The notes under the pieces: generated by a model | Told to the model about the DNA's origin: nothing | The model's input: only the letters and a program-made list of their open reading frames with translations | Databases searched by the model: none | Made by a program: the position numbers and the translations under genes | In this document: positions 8,112 to 16,238 of the stretch, one piece after another | Layout of the letters: every line of letters begins with the position of its first letter | Position numbering within the stretch: the first letter of the stretch is position 1 | IMG/VR virus record: IMGVR_UViG_3300029258_002326 | Span: 62,001 to 126,000 of that record | DNA length: 64,000 bases | Strand: one strand, 5' to 3' | From: a virus

Positions 8112-8717
8112 ATGAAACTTCAAGAGATGGTCGAACAGTACATAGTAGAAGGTTCGGAATCGGAGGGTGTCATCAAGGCACTCAGGGACACGGACTACAA
8201 AGACTCGGACGCGTATTTCAAGATGGTCCAGCTTCTCAAGGGGCTCGCTGTAGCAAGCGCCGAGGATGAGAAGGCTGCTGCATTTTTGCGCAAGCTCAGT
8301 GATGCGCTGACGGATGTTGCCAAGAAGGTTCAAGGCAAGGCCGAAGAGTCAGCAGAAGATGGGTCGGGCGAGATTTTGGAGGTTAAGGAGTACGTCTATC
8401 CGAGGACCAGGAAGGACCTAGACGAAAAGACTCCTGCCAATTTCAAGAAAAGAGCCAAGCTGTTCAAGAGCGCGACCAAGCACGTCGAAGCTGCGATGAA
8501 TGATCTTGGGAGTATCCCTCGCTTGGATTTCTATGGCGATCTTGCTCATGTCTGGGGTCAGCTTCGCGATGTTTACTCTACTGATGGTGGAGAGGTCGGG
8601 ATGAAGGCCATGGTAGCTGGGTACGAGAAGGAAGCAAAAAATCCTCCGCTGGATCCATTCGCTGCCAACAAAGCTAAGGGCAAGGCGCTTGTAGACAAAA
8701 TGAAAAAAGCCCACTGA
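8112..8717 (+). CDS. Unknown 201-aa protein with internal-head-protein-like leader
   Basis: The N-terminus MKLQEMVEQYIVEG is a short amphipathic helix followed by IVE-G, an (L/I)-x-E site as used by T4-type prohead proteases. The rest is helical and charged (FKKRAKLFKSATKHVEAAMN) with no recognised domain. ATG 8112 is chosen because AAGGAG is ideally spaced; a TTG at 8088 would start inside the palindrome. First gene of the small-protein cluster after the tubes. The leader resembles those of ten other proteins in the window. Packaging in the head is an inference. Confidence 0.75.
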   Translation: MKLQEMVEQYIVEGSESEGVIKALRDTDYKDSDAYFKMVQLLKGLAVASAEDEKAAAFLRKLSDALTDVAKKVQGKAEESAEDGSGEILEVKEYVYPRTRKDLDEKTPANFKKRAKLFKSATKHVEAAMNDLGSIPRLDFYGDLAHVWGQLRDVYSTDGGEVGMKAMVAGYEKEAKNPPLDPFAANKAKGKALVDKMKKAH

Positions 8718-8735
8718 GGCACAAAGGGGTCATCC

Positions 8736-9047
8736 ATGAGAGATCTGATAGAGAAGATAACGAACAAGCACGCTCAGTCCGATGACATATCGGAAGAGAA
8801 GGTACGGGCCAAAGATGTGCGTGTAAGGGAAGACATGTACATTCGTTCGCATGGTAAGCCAAAGGGTGAAGGTCAGTGGATGTTTGGGTTCGGCCCAGGC
8901 GCAGGGAGCAGCAAGGACTACCTGGATTCTTCCAAGAGAGACAAAACTTGGTTTAGATCGCCTTTCGCGAGTTATGGGAAAGCCAAGACCATGGCTAAGA
9001 AACTAGCCGCAAGTCTTGGGTTTACGGAAATCACTACACTGCCCTGA
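8736..9047 (+). CDS. Unknown 103-aa protein with shared leader
   Basis: It begins MRDLIEKITNKHAQSDDISE, the [MR-x-L-I-E-x-I] leader followed by an I-S-E site near residue 20. The rest contains MYIRSHGKPKGEGQWMFGFG and a basic helix (YGKAKTMAKKLAASLGF). The C-terminal motif looks like a compact domain with conserved Trp/Phe positions, but I do not recognise it. AAGGGG precedes the ATG. It is 18 nt from the previous gene, so probably one operon. Confidence 0.75.
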   Translation: MRDLIEKITNKHAQSDDISEEKVRAKDVRVREDMYIRSHGKPKGEGQWMFGFGPGAGSSKDYLDSSKRDKTWFRSPFASYGKAKTMAKKLAASLGFTEITTLP

Positions 9048-9111
9048 TTTGCAAGCGCGGCCTGGCGATGTTCAGGGCTGGCGTCTTTACCGGATGAAAT
9101 GGATGTGAGTT

Positions 9112-10926
9112 ATGAAAGATACAAAAAAATCAATAATGGCAAACGAAGACGCTGGGCCTTGTGGGGTGGAAGAGGCCGCAAGCATGGTCAGCACGGGCGC
9201 ACGCAGGGCTGAGATTATAACCAGGACGCTTGAAGAAGGACTGGCCTTCCTTGATCGTCCTGGATTTGTGGACCGCATCGAAGAGGCCCAGGGCCAAGAG
9301 ATCCCTATCGACGAAGAATCGATGGAGAAAGTTGAGGACATCTTAGGGGCTGACGAATACAGTGAGAGTGAGGTAGCTGACGCTACGATAAGGCTCACGA
9401 AGGCTACTCTCTCGGCTCGTAATTTGTTGAAGCGAAGCGACTACAAAGAAATGTTCCCCCCAAAGGCCCGGAAGATAATAGAGCAAATATACAAGATAGG
9501 TAACGACGTTAATGACGCGGTAGGGTCAATGCGTAATATAGACAAAGCGGTTAAGGTTTTTGCCAAGGCGGTCGATGGCCTTAAGACGGAGTCGGTCGAG
9601 GGAGGATTGTGTATTTCCGAGGCGAAAGCTGCCAAGAAGCCAAAGGTTACTCTTAAGCCTCTCGATGCCAAAGCGGGCGATGACTACGAGAATGTTTTTC
9701 AAGCCGACGACGACAACGAGGAGCTTATACACGAAGCGCTCGCATCGACCTACAAGGCGTATTCTGCGGCTGAGGAGCTAATGAAGTCAGGCGACTATAA
9801 GAAGATGTTCCCTTCGAATGCTCGCTCAGCTTTGGACAAGGTGGTCAAGGCTTTGGACGATCTCTATAAGGGCCTCAAAGACTTTGACGGAATCCACCGG
9901 TTGGTTAGCGCTTTAGCCAAGGCGACCAACCAAGTGCAGCATGAATCAGTTGATGAGGAAAACCTCGAAGAGGCCGCGCTATTACCGAATGAGAAGAAAG
10001 CTGTCGCAGCGTATGCCAAGGCGTATGTTGCGGCTGAGAAGAGCAAAGAGGGCAAGATGTCCAGGGATGCTGTCAAGAAGACAGTTGCCGCCATTAAGAA
10101 AGCGCTAAACAAGGACATCGCAAAAGCTGGCTTTCCAAGTCTCTGGCATTTCAGCAAGTCGTCCGGCGACGGTCCCTTTGTTTTCCGGATCCTCTTTCAT
10201 GCTAACGAAAAGGATAAGGATCCACGCGGTCTCAAAGCGTGGTTGACGTTGAACGGGTTCGTCAATGTCTATCAAACGAACCTGGGCGACGGGGACTACG
10301 AGGTGGGCGCTGTTAAGAATTACGCCGACCGGAAGTTGGGCCTTGCGCTGAACAAGCATTTATTTCCAGAGGGAGATGCGTCCATTGCGAAGGGGTCTGG
10401 CCTGGGATCCGTCATTAATAGAATAAAGAAGGATTACTCTGGTGATCTTTCTGAGGCTGTGTCTAGACCAGAGGAGGCATCGAAGGCTTTCAGGCTAGGC
10501 AGGGAGGCTCGGTTCGGCGGGATGAAAAACACGCCGCTTCATGACGCAAGGTTGATGGGGATGCTGAGGATCCAAGAGGCTGACTGCGAAGTGGATGTCG
10601 TGAAGGAATGGCAGAGTGGGTGGCACAAGGAGAACGGAACAGTTCCACCCGTCTACCCTGATGAGATGCCGCCTGTTGAAAGATCATGGCTAAAAGAAGG
10701 CAAGGGATCGGTCCCGCCTGAAGTGGCGAAGGCGTGGAAGCCTCATCTTAGCCGTGTGAAGCAGAAGGTGAAAGACCATAACAACGGGTACTACTCGATG
10801 TCCGACAAGGAACTCATATCCGATATATGGGACACCGCGAAAGCGGCGGGCTGGAGAGTCGATGAGATCGTAGGTAACCCTCGTGGATCGATTATGGATG
10901 TGGTTGCAATCTGGAACAGTAATTAG
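9112..10926 (+). CDS. Unknown 604-aa protein with a duplicated helical domain
   Basis: A large hydrophilic protein with no membrane segment. Two copies of a roughly 75-aa helical domain are visible. The first is around residues 90-165 with SDYKEMFPPKARKIIEQI; the second is around 205-285 with GDYKKMFPSNARSALDKV. Each is followed by an acidic linker (ESVEGG, ESVDEEN). A C-terminal region (residues 500-604) holds WQSGWHKENGTVPPVYPDEM and WDTAKAAGWRVDEIVGNPRG. The repeated acidic junctions could be processing sites, but this is speculative. Start ATG 9112 follows GGATGTGAG; ATG 9136 is an alternative. Confidence 0.7.
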   Translation: MKDTKKSIMANEDAGPCGVEEAASMVSTGARRAEIITRTLEEGLAFLDRPGFVDRIEEAQGQEIPIDEESMEKVEDILGADEYSESEVADATIRLTKATLSARNLLKRSDYKEMFPPKARKIIEQIYKIGNDVNDAVGSMRNIDKAVKVFAKAVDGLKTESVEGGLCISEAKAAKKPKVTLKPLDAKAGDDYENVFQADDDNEELIHEALASTYKAYSAAEELMKSGDYKKMFPSNARSALDKVVKALDDLYKGLKDFDGIHRLVSALAKATNQVQHESVDEENLEEAALLPNEKKAVAAYAKAYVAAEKSKEGKMSRDAVKKTVAAIKKALNKDIAKAGFPSLWHFSKSSGDGPFVFRILFHANEKDKDPRGLKAWLTLNGFVNVYQTNLGDGDYEVGAVKNYADRKLGLALNKHLFPEGDASIAKGSGLGSVINRIKKDYSGDLSEAVSRPEEASKAFRLGREARFGGMKNTPLHDARLMGMLRIQEADCEVDVVKEWQSGWHKENGTVPPVYPDEMPPVERSWLKEGKGSVPPEVAKAWKPHLSRVKQKVKDHNNGYYSMSDKELISDIWDTAKAAGWRVDEIVGNPRGSIMDVVAIWNSN

Positions 10927-10988
10927 CGGAGTGTTACCGGTGAGCTTGTAAGCATCTCTTGCAAGTTGAAATCCCCAGGGAGGCGTCA

Positions 10989-11276
10989 ATGGTTTCATCG
11001 AAACTCAAATCAAGGAAGTTGATCATCGGTATATTCGCGGCGATCTGCATTGTTGTTAACGATGCGGTTGGAAAGCCTGTGAGTGACGATGCTGTGTACG
11101 CCGCTCTGGGCGTTCTGTCGGCCTATATCCTTGCGCAGGGAGTTGCGGACCATGGCGTCGCCAGGGGGGCTGTTCCGCCGCCTGTGGCCCACTCAGTTGA
11201 ACCTGAAATGCTAGTCGAAGACGACGATGGGCCAGATATTGACAGAGACGAGGGCCTTATGAGGCTGGAGGAGTAG
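10989..11276 (+). CDS. Holin-like small membrane protein
   Basis: A 95-aa protein. After a basic start (SSKLKSRK) there is one clear hydrophobic segment (LIIGIFAAICIVVND, residues 10-24) and a second, milder one (YAALGVLSAYILAQGVADHG, residues 36-55), then an acidic soluble tail. The pattern 'AYILxQGxADHG' after a first membrane helix is familiar from small phage membrane proteins often annotated as holins. An endolysin gene lies 1.4 kb downstream. The holin role is inferred, not shown. ATG 10989 is chosen for AGGGAGG upstream. Confidence 0.6.
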   Translation: MVSSKLKSRKLIIGIFAAICIVVNDAVGKPVSDDAVYAALGVLSAYILAQGVADHGVARGAVPPPVAHSVEPEMLVEDDDGPDIDRDEGLMRLEE

Positions 11277-11277
11277 T

Positions 11278-11712
11278 ATGCACGAGATAATCGAAAAACT
11301 CGAAGGTTTCGCGGGAGACCAGATTACAGAGCGTTCTCGTGGAGGCGCACGCAAGAAAGATCACGATACAATGATCGGGGCGATTCAGGATTCAGCCGAG
11401 GAGTGGTTTGCTCATGCTGTTAGGATGGTAGCAGCTGCTCTGCCTGGTATGTCCATGGTTAGAAAGGCGTCTGGGGATCTATCCTCTACGTCTGAGGTCA
11501 AGCTATACAAAGATGGTAAGGAGATGGTTCTTGACGCTACTGTGGAAGCAGAGCCGCTTGTAAAGCCTGGGGGCGTAGCAGGGACCAGGTTCACGTTCAC
11601 TCTTGAAGGTGAGAAGCCTAAATCCTTTGAGCTTTCTGCGATGGATTCCTACGACGAGGTCAGCGAAGGCATCGCTAAGTTCGTCAAGTCCAGAGGTTAC
11701 TCCACTAAGTAG
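11278..11712 (+). CDS. Unknown 144-aa protein with shared leader
   Basis: It begins MHEIIEKLEGFAGDQITERS, an amphipathic leader with an I-T-E site at residues 16-18. The remainder appears alpha/beta: a helix (AEEWFAHAVRMVAAALPG), strands (SEVKLYKDGKEMVLDATVE, TRFTFTLEG) and a C-terminal helix (VSEGIAKFVKSRGY). No family recognised. GGAGGAG precedes the ATG, one base after the holin-like gene's stop. Confidence 0.7.
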   Translation: MHEIIEKLEGFAGDQITERSRGGARKKDHDTMIGAIQDSAEEWFAHAVRMVAAALPGMSMVRKASGDLSSTSEVKLYKDGKEMVLDATVEAEPLVKPGGVAGTRFTFTLEGEKPKSFELSAMDSYDEVSEGIAKFVKSRGYSTK

Positions 11713-11726
11713 CCAGTTTTCCAAAC

Positions 11727-11755
11727 TTCGATTTCAAACAGATTTGTTGTATAAG
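11727..11755 (+). promoter_or_regulatory. Weak candidate promoter
   Basis: TTCGAT (11727-11732), 17-nt spacer, good -10 TATAAG (11750-11755), in the 83-nt gap before the gene at 11796. The -35 is poor. Confidence 0.3.
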
Positions 11756-11795
11756 TAAGATTCAAGGGTCGCAAATCTAATCACGGAGAAAACCA

Positions 11796-12119
11796 ATGAG
11801 AGATATAGTCGAGAGGATAAACGAGCTTCGAGCGCAGGATTCGGATCTCATGGAGAAGGACGACAGTGGCGATCCGCAGGACAAGGCATACGAGATGATT
11901 CAGTCGTATGGCATGGTTGAGAAGACGCTCGGCAAGAAGGTCTCTTTGTTGATGAATAGATTTGAGGATGCCAAGAAGGGAACCGCTCAACTCAAGAAGT
12001 CTGGGGCACATTATCAGACGGCTTCAGAGTATGTGAAAAAGTACCTTCTTCCAGATGCTAAGAAGCTGCAAGACTTCGTGAACGGTGTCGTTAAGGAGCT
12101 GGAAAAGGCGGCGAAGTAA
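11796..12119 (+). CDS. Unknown helical 107-aa protein with shared leader
   Basis: The leader MRDIVERINELRAQDSDLME has an L-M-E site at residues 18-20. The remainder is predicted helical (AYEMIQSYGMVEKTLGKKV, MNRFEDAKKGTAQLKKSG, DAKKLQDFVNGVVKELEKA). No catalytic motif is visible. CACGGAG precedes the ATG. Like its neighbours, it could be a packaged internal protein; that rests on the leader alone. Confidence 0.7.
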   Translation: MRDIVERINELRAQDSDLMEKDDSGDPQDKAYEMIQSYGMVEKTLGKKVSLLMNRFEDAKKGTAQLKKSGAHYQTASEYVKKYLLPDAKKLQDFVNGVVKELEKAAK

Positions 12120-12161
12120 AGCTCGCCTGATTACGAAGGCATTTTTTGACGGGAGCGCAAA

Positions 12162-12644
12162 GTGGAACAGACACCGGAGATTGAAGTTCAAGATCGAGTC
12201 AATGTTCCTGATCAAGTTCGGTCCATGGCGATCTTGTCCCGTGACCTTTTGCTGGAAAAGCGGCTGATCCTTAGATCCTTTGCAAAGTGGACAGCTGTAC
12301 AAGGTCCTAATAACAAGCTCATTTTACATTCGAAGATAGTCAACAACCGACACAAAGAAGTTGGAGAGGTGAGGTTAACGTTCAAGTCTTATCCTGACAT
12401 GGGGGAAGTTCGGATAGTCATCGAGTGGACGAAAAAGATGCTCGGCTTCTGGTACCGCACGATTATCTACGTCCCGTTTGGGGACTATATCGCTGCGTTG
12501 GAGGGGTTTGCTCCTGTGTTGGCGCATATGCGATGGCTCGTGAATCGCAATGTCAGCATAGGGTCTCTGAATCGAACGATGCGTAAGGTGAAGAAGAACA
12601 AATCCCGTGACAAGGCCATGCTCCAAGGAATGAGGCTGATGTGA
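12162..12644 (+). CDS. Unknown 160-aa protein upstream of the endolysin
   Basis: GTG start at 12162 with GGGAG 7 nt upstream. It contains strands (KLILHSKIVNN, EVGEVRLTFKSYP, EVRIVIEWTKK) and an aromatic stretch (GFWYRTIIYVPFGDYIAAL), ending in a basic tail (RKVKKNKSRDKA). It overlaps the endolysin start by TGATG, so translation is coupled. No recognised family and no membrane helix long enough for a holin. Confidence 0.65.
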   Translation: MEQTPEIEVQDRVNVPDQVRSMAILSRDLLLEKRLILRSFAKWTAVQGPNNKLILHSKIVNNRHKEVGEVRLTFKSYPDMGEVRIVIEWTKKMLGFWYRTIIYVPFGDYIAALEGFAPVLAHMRWLVNRNVSIGSLNRTMRKVKKNKSRDKAMLQGMRLM

Positions 12645-13585
12645 TGATAAAGCGTGACGAGCTAAACGAGGCTATAAGATACAACGCTCGAAAGGCTGGT
12701 GATCTGTACGACGTAGCTGCTCTTCCTTGGCCATGGTCATGGGAGGGCTCTGCTTCGGGTTTTGCGTGGGCTGTTGCGCTATTTCAGAGTGAGAACAAGT
12801 TGACTATCGATGGCAAGCTGGGCAAGGGCACGCTGGCCAAGATCAAAGAGGTTCGAAAAGAGAGAGACAACACTCCTCTTGAGAAGCCGACGATTATGCA
12901 GCCATGGAAGTCCAACTGTGTTGTTGTGGACGGCGCGAGGATCCAGATCCCGGATGTGCTTATCGACGCGGGGTTTTCTGCGGCGAATTATCTGGACGAC
13001 GGAGAGCCTCGTTTCAACCGTCGAAACAGAAGGTCTCCGCTTCGGCATTTTGTGTTGCATGAGACGGCGGGGACAACGGCTGAGGGGTGCAAGAGAACGT
13101 TGCTGGCAAAGAAGTACGGAGTTCAGTTGATTCTCGCGCCAAGCGGGGACTTGAGCTGTCACGGAGATCTCGTGAGAGATGTAATGACTCATGGTAACCA
13201 GCTGAACAAGACATCGATTGGTATTGAGGTAGTGAATCCGTATAGCCCTAAGTATTCTAAGCCACCGTGGGGGCCGGATGATGAGATCCCGGCTCAGTGG
13301 TGGACATGGTGTCCAAAAGGCGCACCTAAGCGATATGTGAAGCCGACAGAGGAACAGCTGGTAGTCATTCGAATTCTTGTGCCCTGGTTGTGCAATGTGC
13401 TATCCATTCCATACGTATTCCCGACTGCTGATCTGGGGCCTGGCAAGAGAAAGATCAAGGGCTGGAACGTCAAGCCTCGTGCTGTTCCTGCCTCTGGGGT
13501 GGTTTGCCACAGGGATTATTCAAGCCACGCCGATGGCCGATACATGCTAGAGGACTTGATCGATAGAGCGGGAAAAGGACTGTGA
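12644..13585 (+). CDS. Endolysin: peptidoglycan-binding domain plus amidase_2 (N-acetylmuramoyl-L-alanine amidase)
   Basis: A cell-wall amidase that cuts the bond between MurNAc and L-Ala to release progeny. Residues about 40-70 form a PG_binding_1-like domain (VALFQSENKLTIDGKLGKGT). Residues about 130-310 form the zinc amidase (T7 lysozyme/PGRP fold): HFVLHETAG (H139), SIGIEVVNPY, and CHRDYSSHADGRYM (H289, with D297 as likely third ligand). No signal peptide is visible, so it would rely on a holin, and a holin-like gene lies upstream. ATG 12644 is chosen (TGATG coupling); GTG 12641 is just in front. Confidence 0.88.
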   Translation: MIKRDELNEAIRYNARKAGDLYDVAALPWPWSWEGSASGFAWAVALFQSENKLTIDGKLGKGTLAKIKEVRKERDNTPLEKPTIMQPWKSNCVVVDGARIQIPDVLIDAGFSAANYLDDGEPRFNRRNRRSPLRHFVLHETAGTTAEGCKRTLLAKKYGVQLILAPSGDLSCHGDLVRDVMTHGNQLNKTSIGIEVVNPYSPKYSKPPWGPDDEIPAQWWTWCPKGAPKRYVKPTEEQLVVIRILVPWLCNVLSIPYVFPTADLGPGKRKIKGWNVKPRAVPASGVVCHRDYSSHADGRYMLEDLIDRAGKGL

Positions 13586-13908
13586 TGAAAGATTTAGCGT
13601 CGAAGCTCAACGAATTCATAGAGGTTCCAGAGGGGCAAGCTCGCCTTACCAAGCTGGAAGAGCGTCTTTATCGCTCGCTAAGGACACAGGGAGAGAGGGC
13701 CACAAAGGGTCGCTCTATCTCCAGGTGCGTGTTCGAGTCGCACCCTGGAGAGGAGGGTGCCCGACTGGTTATGATCATGGAGGGCAGGTACTCGGTATCC
13801 GTGGGTAACCAGATAGTCCGGAGATTCGCTGGGATGCCAGAAGTGGGCTCGGTGATTGTCAAGCGAACGGATGCCGGAGCCAAGGTTGTTTTGAGGCTTG
13901 TCGGCTAG
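13585..13908 (+). CDS. Unknown 107-aa protein with leader-like N-terminus
   Basis: It starts at an ATG (13585) overlapping the endolysin stop. The N-terminus MKDLASKLNEFIEVPEGQAR is amphipathic with FIE/VPE sites near residues 11-16, a weaker match to the shared leader. The rest is beta-rich (ISRCVFESHPGEEGARLVMI, YSVSVGNQIVRRFAGMP, GSVIVKRTDAGAKVVLRLVG). No family recognised. Confidence 0.65.
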   Translation: MKDLASKLNEFIEVPEGQARLTKLEERLYRSLRTQGERATKGRSISRCVFESHPGEEGARLVMIMEGRYSVSVGNQIVRRFAGMPEVGSVIVKRTDAGAKVVLRLVG

Positions 13909-13944
13909 TTAGAGATCTTTTGGCTATGCGCGATGTATAGCAGT

Positions 13945-13973
13945 TTGCGGCTTTTGAGTGTTCCACGTATTAT
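13945..13973 (+). promoter_or_regulatory. Candidate promoter for the 14016 operon
   Basis: TTGCGG (13945-13950), 17-nt spacer, TATTAT (13968-13973), in the 107-nt gap before the gene at 14016. The -10 is close to consensus; the -35 shares only TTG. Confidence 0.4.
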
Positions 13974-14015
13974 CAAGATCTAGCGCGTTGTCTTCGACGA
14001 CGAAAGGACGATTGC

Positions 14016-14975
14016 ATGGTTACCACCACCGCGAATATAGCCTCTGTCCCCGGACCTTTTCTTACTGTTAGCCGTTCGATGGGAGGGACGATCTTCGACG
14101 TAGAAAAGATCACAAGCAAGTCCAAGAAAAAGAAGAAGACACCTGTTGAGATCGGGATGATCTCGGTGGACGGCGGGACGATTTCAAGTTCTACGTTTGT
14201 GCTTGAGAGCACTGGTTATGGGTCTGTCATTCTCGAAGGAATCGGCAAGCTCAACATTGACATGTCAAAGGCTGATCGAGTGATCGAAGATAAGATTCGA
14301 GATCTTGCCGAGTACACACTTAGTCGTGGCCGGGAGCTAGACTGGGATGTTGATAAGGAAATCGATAGTTATAAGAGGACAGCGATTAAGAAGGCATGGA
14401 AGATGGCCAGCTCTGTGTCCAGAATGGCGGCCAAGGCCGGTGTTGAGAGTAGCGTCACGTTTTATCCAATGATACTGAAAGACGGGAATAGCTCATTTCT
14501 TGATGTTTATGCCGTTGAGGTGGTGGTTCATGGCGGTGCAAAACCTAGTCACAGCACCCCTTCTTTTACTTATTTCGGTCCTCGTGAAGTCGATGATGTG
14601 TTGGACTTCGGAGACAGGGATTTCTTTAAAAACGATGAGGATGCGGCTGACTACTTTAAGCTGGTGCAGGCGATCAGAGATCCTTCTAGTGTTAAGAAAT
14701 CTGGCAAGGCGGTGACAGTTTACACGGCGCGTCCTGTTAAAGATCGCAGGATATACGACAACGCCAAGGGGGTTCCTACTGGCATCTTTGTCACCACAAG
14801 TGCTGACCGCGCCGAGGGATTTGGCAGGGAGCTTGGAGGGACCGAGGGCCGGGATCTTTGGAAGATCAAGATCAGCGACAAGAATCTAGTTCGAACGCTC
14901 AAGACTGGTCGTGTTTCTGATTATCAGGTGGTGGGCAAAGGCAAAGTTCCAGTTTTGGACATAGAGAGGCTTTAG
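14016..14975 (+). CDS. Unknown 319-aa protein with possible ADP-ribosyltransferase-like C-terminus
   Basis: The N-terminal 120 residues are beta/helical with a basic patch (SKSKKKKKTP) and are unrecognised. From residue about 230 the pattern resembles an R-S-E type ADP-ribosyltransferase: VTVYTARP (candidate NAD-binding Arg), then PTGIFVTTSADRAEGFG (TTS in place of the STS strand), then a closing GKGKVPVLDIE. Phages such as T4 package ADP-ribosyltransferases (Alt) that act on the host. Here the assignment is a pattern resemblance only, and the acidic catalytic residue is not certain. The papain-like protease follows 3 nt downstream. Confidence 0.7.
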   Translation: MVTTTANIASVPGPFLTVSRSMGGTIFDVEKITSKSKKKKKTPVEIGMISVDGGTISSSTFVLESTGYGSVILEGIGKLNIDMSKADRVIEDKIRDLAEYTLSRGRELDWDVDKEIDSYKRTAIKKAWKMASSVSRMAAKAGVESSVTFYPMILKDGNSSFLDVYAVEVVVHGGAKPSHSTPSFTYFGPREVDDVLDFGDRDFFKNDEDAADYFKLVQAIRDPSSVKKSGKAVTVYTARPVKDRRIYDNAKGVPTGIFVTTSADRAEGFGRELGGTEGRDLWKIKISDKNLVRTLKTGRVSDYQVVGKGKVPVLDIERL

Positions 14976-14977
14976 CA

Positions 14978-15754
14978 ATGAGCGAGTTCCAGTGGACGGG
15001 GTGGAATAGGCAGAAAGAGGATAGGCGTGATCATCTTCTTCTAGCGAGTTTTGGGATCTCGGAAACGACAGCTGTGGCATGGTCTCTGAAGGGATTCGTC
15101 AAGCATGTCCACGACCAGGGGCGAACGAATTCCTGTGTTGCTCATGCGCTGGCCAGTGCAGTAGGCATCATTGAGAGCAAGGCCGGGCTTAGGGACGATC
15201 CTATATCCAGGCGTTTTTTGTATTATTATGCTAGGCGGGTGAACAGCAATGTGATCTCTGACTCTGGCGCTTATATGAGGTCGGCAGCCTCTGCTTTGTT
15301 TAGGTTCGGGGCTCCTCCTGAGAGGTCGTTTAAATGGGATGATGGGCGAATGAATGAGATACCGCCATGGATTTCGCATATGCGTGCACACTCGCGTATG
15401 CACGGTGAGTATGCGTTCATTAAATCCAAGGACGATCGCCTCGTGCGGGAGATAATGTCATCGATTTGCGCGGGCTATCCCGTCGCGTTTGGCACAATGC
15501 TGCATGATAACTTCACGGATCGCGCAGACGGGGGGCTTATCCGCAGGCCAAAGACGGTGACGGGTGGCGGCCATGCGATGCTGATAGTGGGATACAAGAC
15601 TGCGTCCGACGGGGGAGTAGAATTTGATGTGCTGAACAGCTGGGGGAGAGAGTTTGGGGACGAGGGGTTTTGCAGGATGTCCGAGGATTACATGACCTGG
15701 GAGGAGACGAGCGATTTTGTTTCCATAAGAGGTTGGTCGAGGTTGAGAAGATGA
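14978..15754 (+). CDS. Papain-like (C1A) cysteine protease
   Basis: A 258-aa protein with the full papain-fold active site. Q47 and C53 lie in HDQGRTNSCVAHALASA, which matches the classic QGxCGSCWAFA site. H199 lies in GGGHAMLIVGYK and N220 in VLNSWGREFGDEGFC. There is no pro-domain or signal peptide, so it may act in the infected cell or as a virion component. Such proteases are uncommon in phages; possible substrates (host proteins or virion precursors) cannot be told from sequence. GAGAGG precedes the ATG, and the stop overlaps the next start by ATGA. Confidence 0.88.
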   Translation: MSEFQWTGWNRQKEDRRDHLLLASFGISETTAVAWSLKGFVKHVHDQGRTNSCVAHALASAVGIIESKAGLRDDPISRRFLYYYARRVNSNVISDSGAYMRSAASALFRFGAPPERSFKWDDGRMNEIPPWISHMRAHSRMHGEYAFIKSKDDRLVREIMSSICAGYPVAFGTMLHDNFTDRADGGLIRRPKTVTGGGHAMLIVGYKTASDGGVEFDVLNSWGREFGDEGFCRMSEDYMTWEETSDFVSIRGWSRLRR

Positions 15755-16083
15755 ATGTATTTATCGTTTCTGTGCTAGCGGCCATAGCCGTCTTGTTTCC
15801 GAAGTGCAACGTGGTTCAAGAGACTCGCAATCCCCCTGGACCTAATGTTCCAAGGGATCCTGTGGTCGTCGTGGGGCAGTGCGAGGCGGCGTGCAAGCGC
15901 ATGGCAGAGCTTAAGTGCGAGGGGTGGCAAGGTTCCCCTGGGTATGATGGAGAGTACGGCACAGGGGACGACGTGGCGTGCGTAGAGGTATGTGGGAGCA
16001 TAGACATTAACCCTGAGTCTGACTTGAATACAAAATGTGTCGCTGCTGCTAAATCTTGTCGTGATGTTGGCGGGTGTTATTAG
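15751..16083 (+). CDS. Small Cys-rich exported protein
   Basis: A 110-aa protein. The N-terminus MNVFIVSVLAAIAVLFPKCN is a signal-like hydrophobic segment. A Pro-rich linker follows, then a Cys-rich domain with at least seven cysteines (GQCEAACKRMAELKC, ACVEVCG, KCVAAAKSCRDVGGCY). This suggests a disulfide-bonded periplasmic or surface protein. LFPKC is not a good lipobox. The start overlaps the protease stop by ATGA. Unknown role; could act in lysis or superinfection. Confidence 0.7.
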   Translation: MNVFIVSVLAAIAVLFPKCNVVQETRNPPGPNVPRDPVVVVGQCEAACKRMAELKCEGWQGSPGYDGEYGTGDDVACVEVCGSIDINPESDLNTKCVAAAKSCRDVGGCY

Positions 16084-16085
16084 TT

Positions 16086-16101
16086 GCGAACTTGAGTTCG
16101 C
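16086..16101. repeat. Dispersed palindrome, copy 3
   Basis: GCGAACTTGAGTTCGC, 2 nt after the stop of the Cys-rich gene. Unlike most copies it has no plus-strand gene just downstream; it lies between converging transcription units. Confidence 0.9.
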
Positions 16102-16111
16102 GAGAAAAGAT

Positions 16112-16152
16112 GTCGGCATAGAACGGAGGTTCAGGGGCCATTCTATGCCGAC
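16112..16152 (-). terminator. Strong hairpin, likely terminator of the minus-strand island
   Basis: A perfect 12-bp stem (GTCGGCATAGAA with TTCTATGCCGAC) and 17-nt loop. Read on the minus strand, the stem is followed by TCTTTTCTC, a T-rich tract as in intrinsic terminators. On the plus strand no T-run follows. It sits downstream of the two minus-strand genes and between convergent operons. Confidence 0.65.
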
Positions 16153-16238
16153 GAGAAGAAAAGGGGGGACACACTTGATATTATCTAGGGGCTAGTTGTT
16201 GTCAAGCCGGAAAGGGGAGATGGGTTCAAGGAGGGGAG

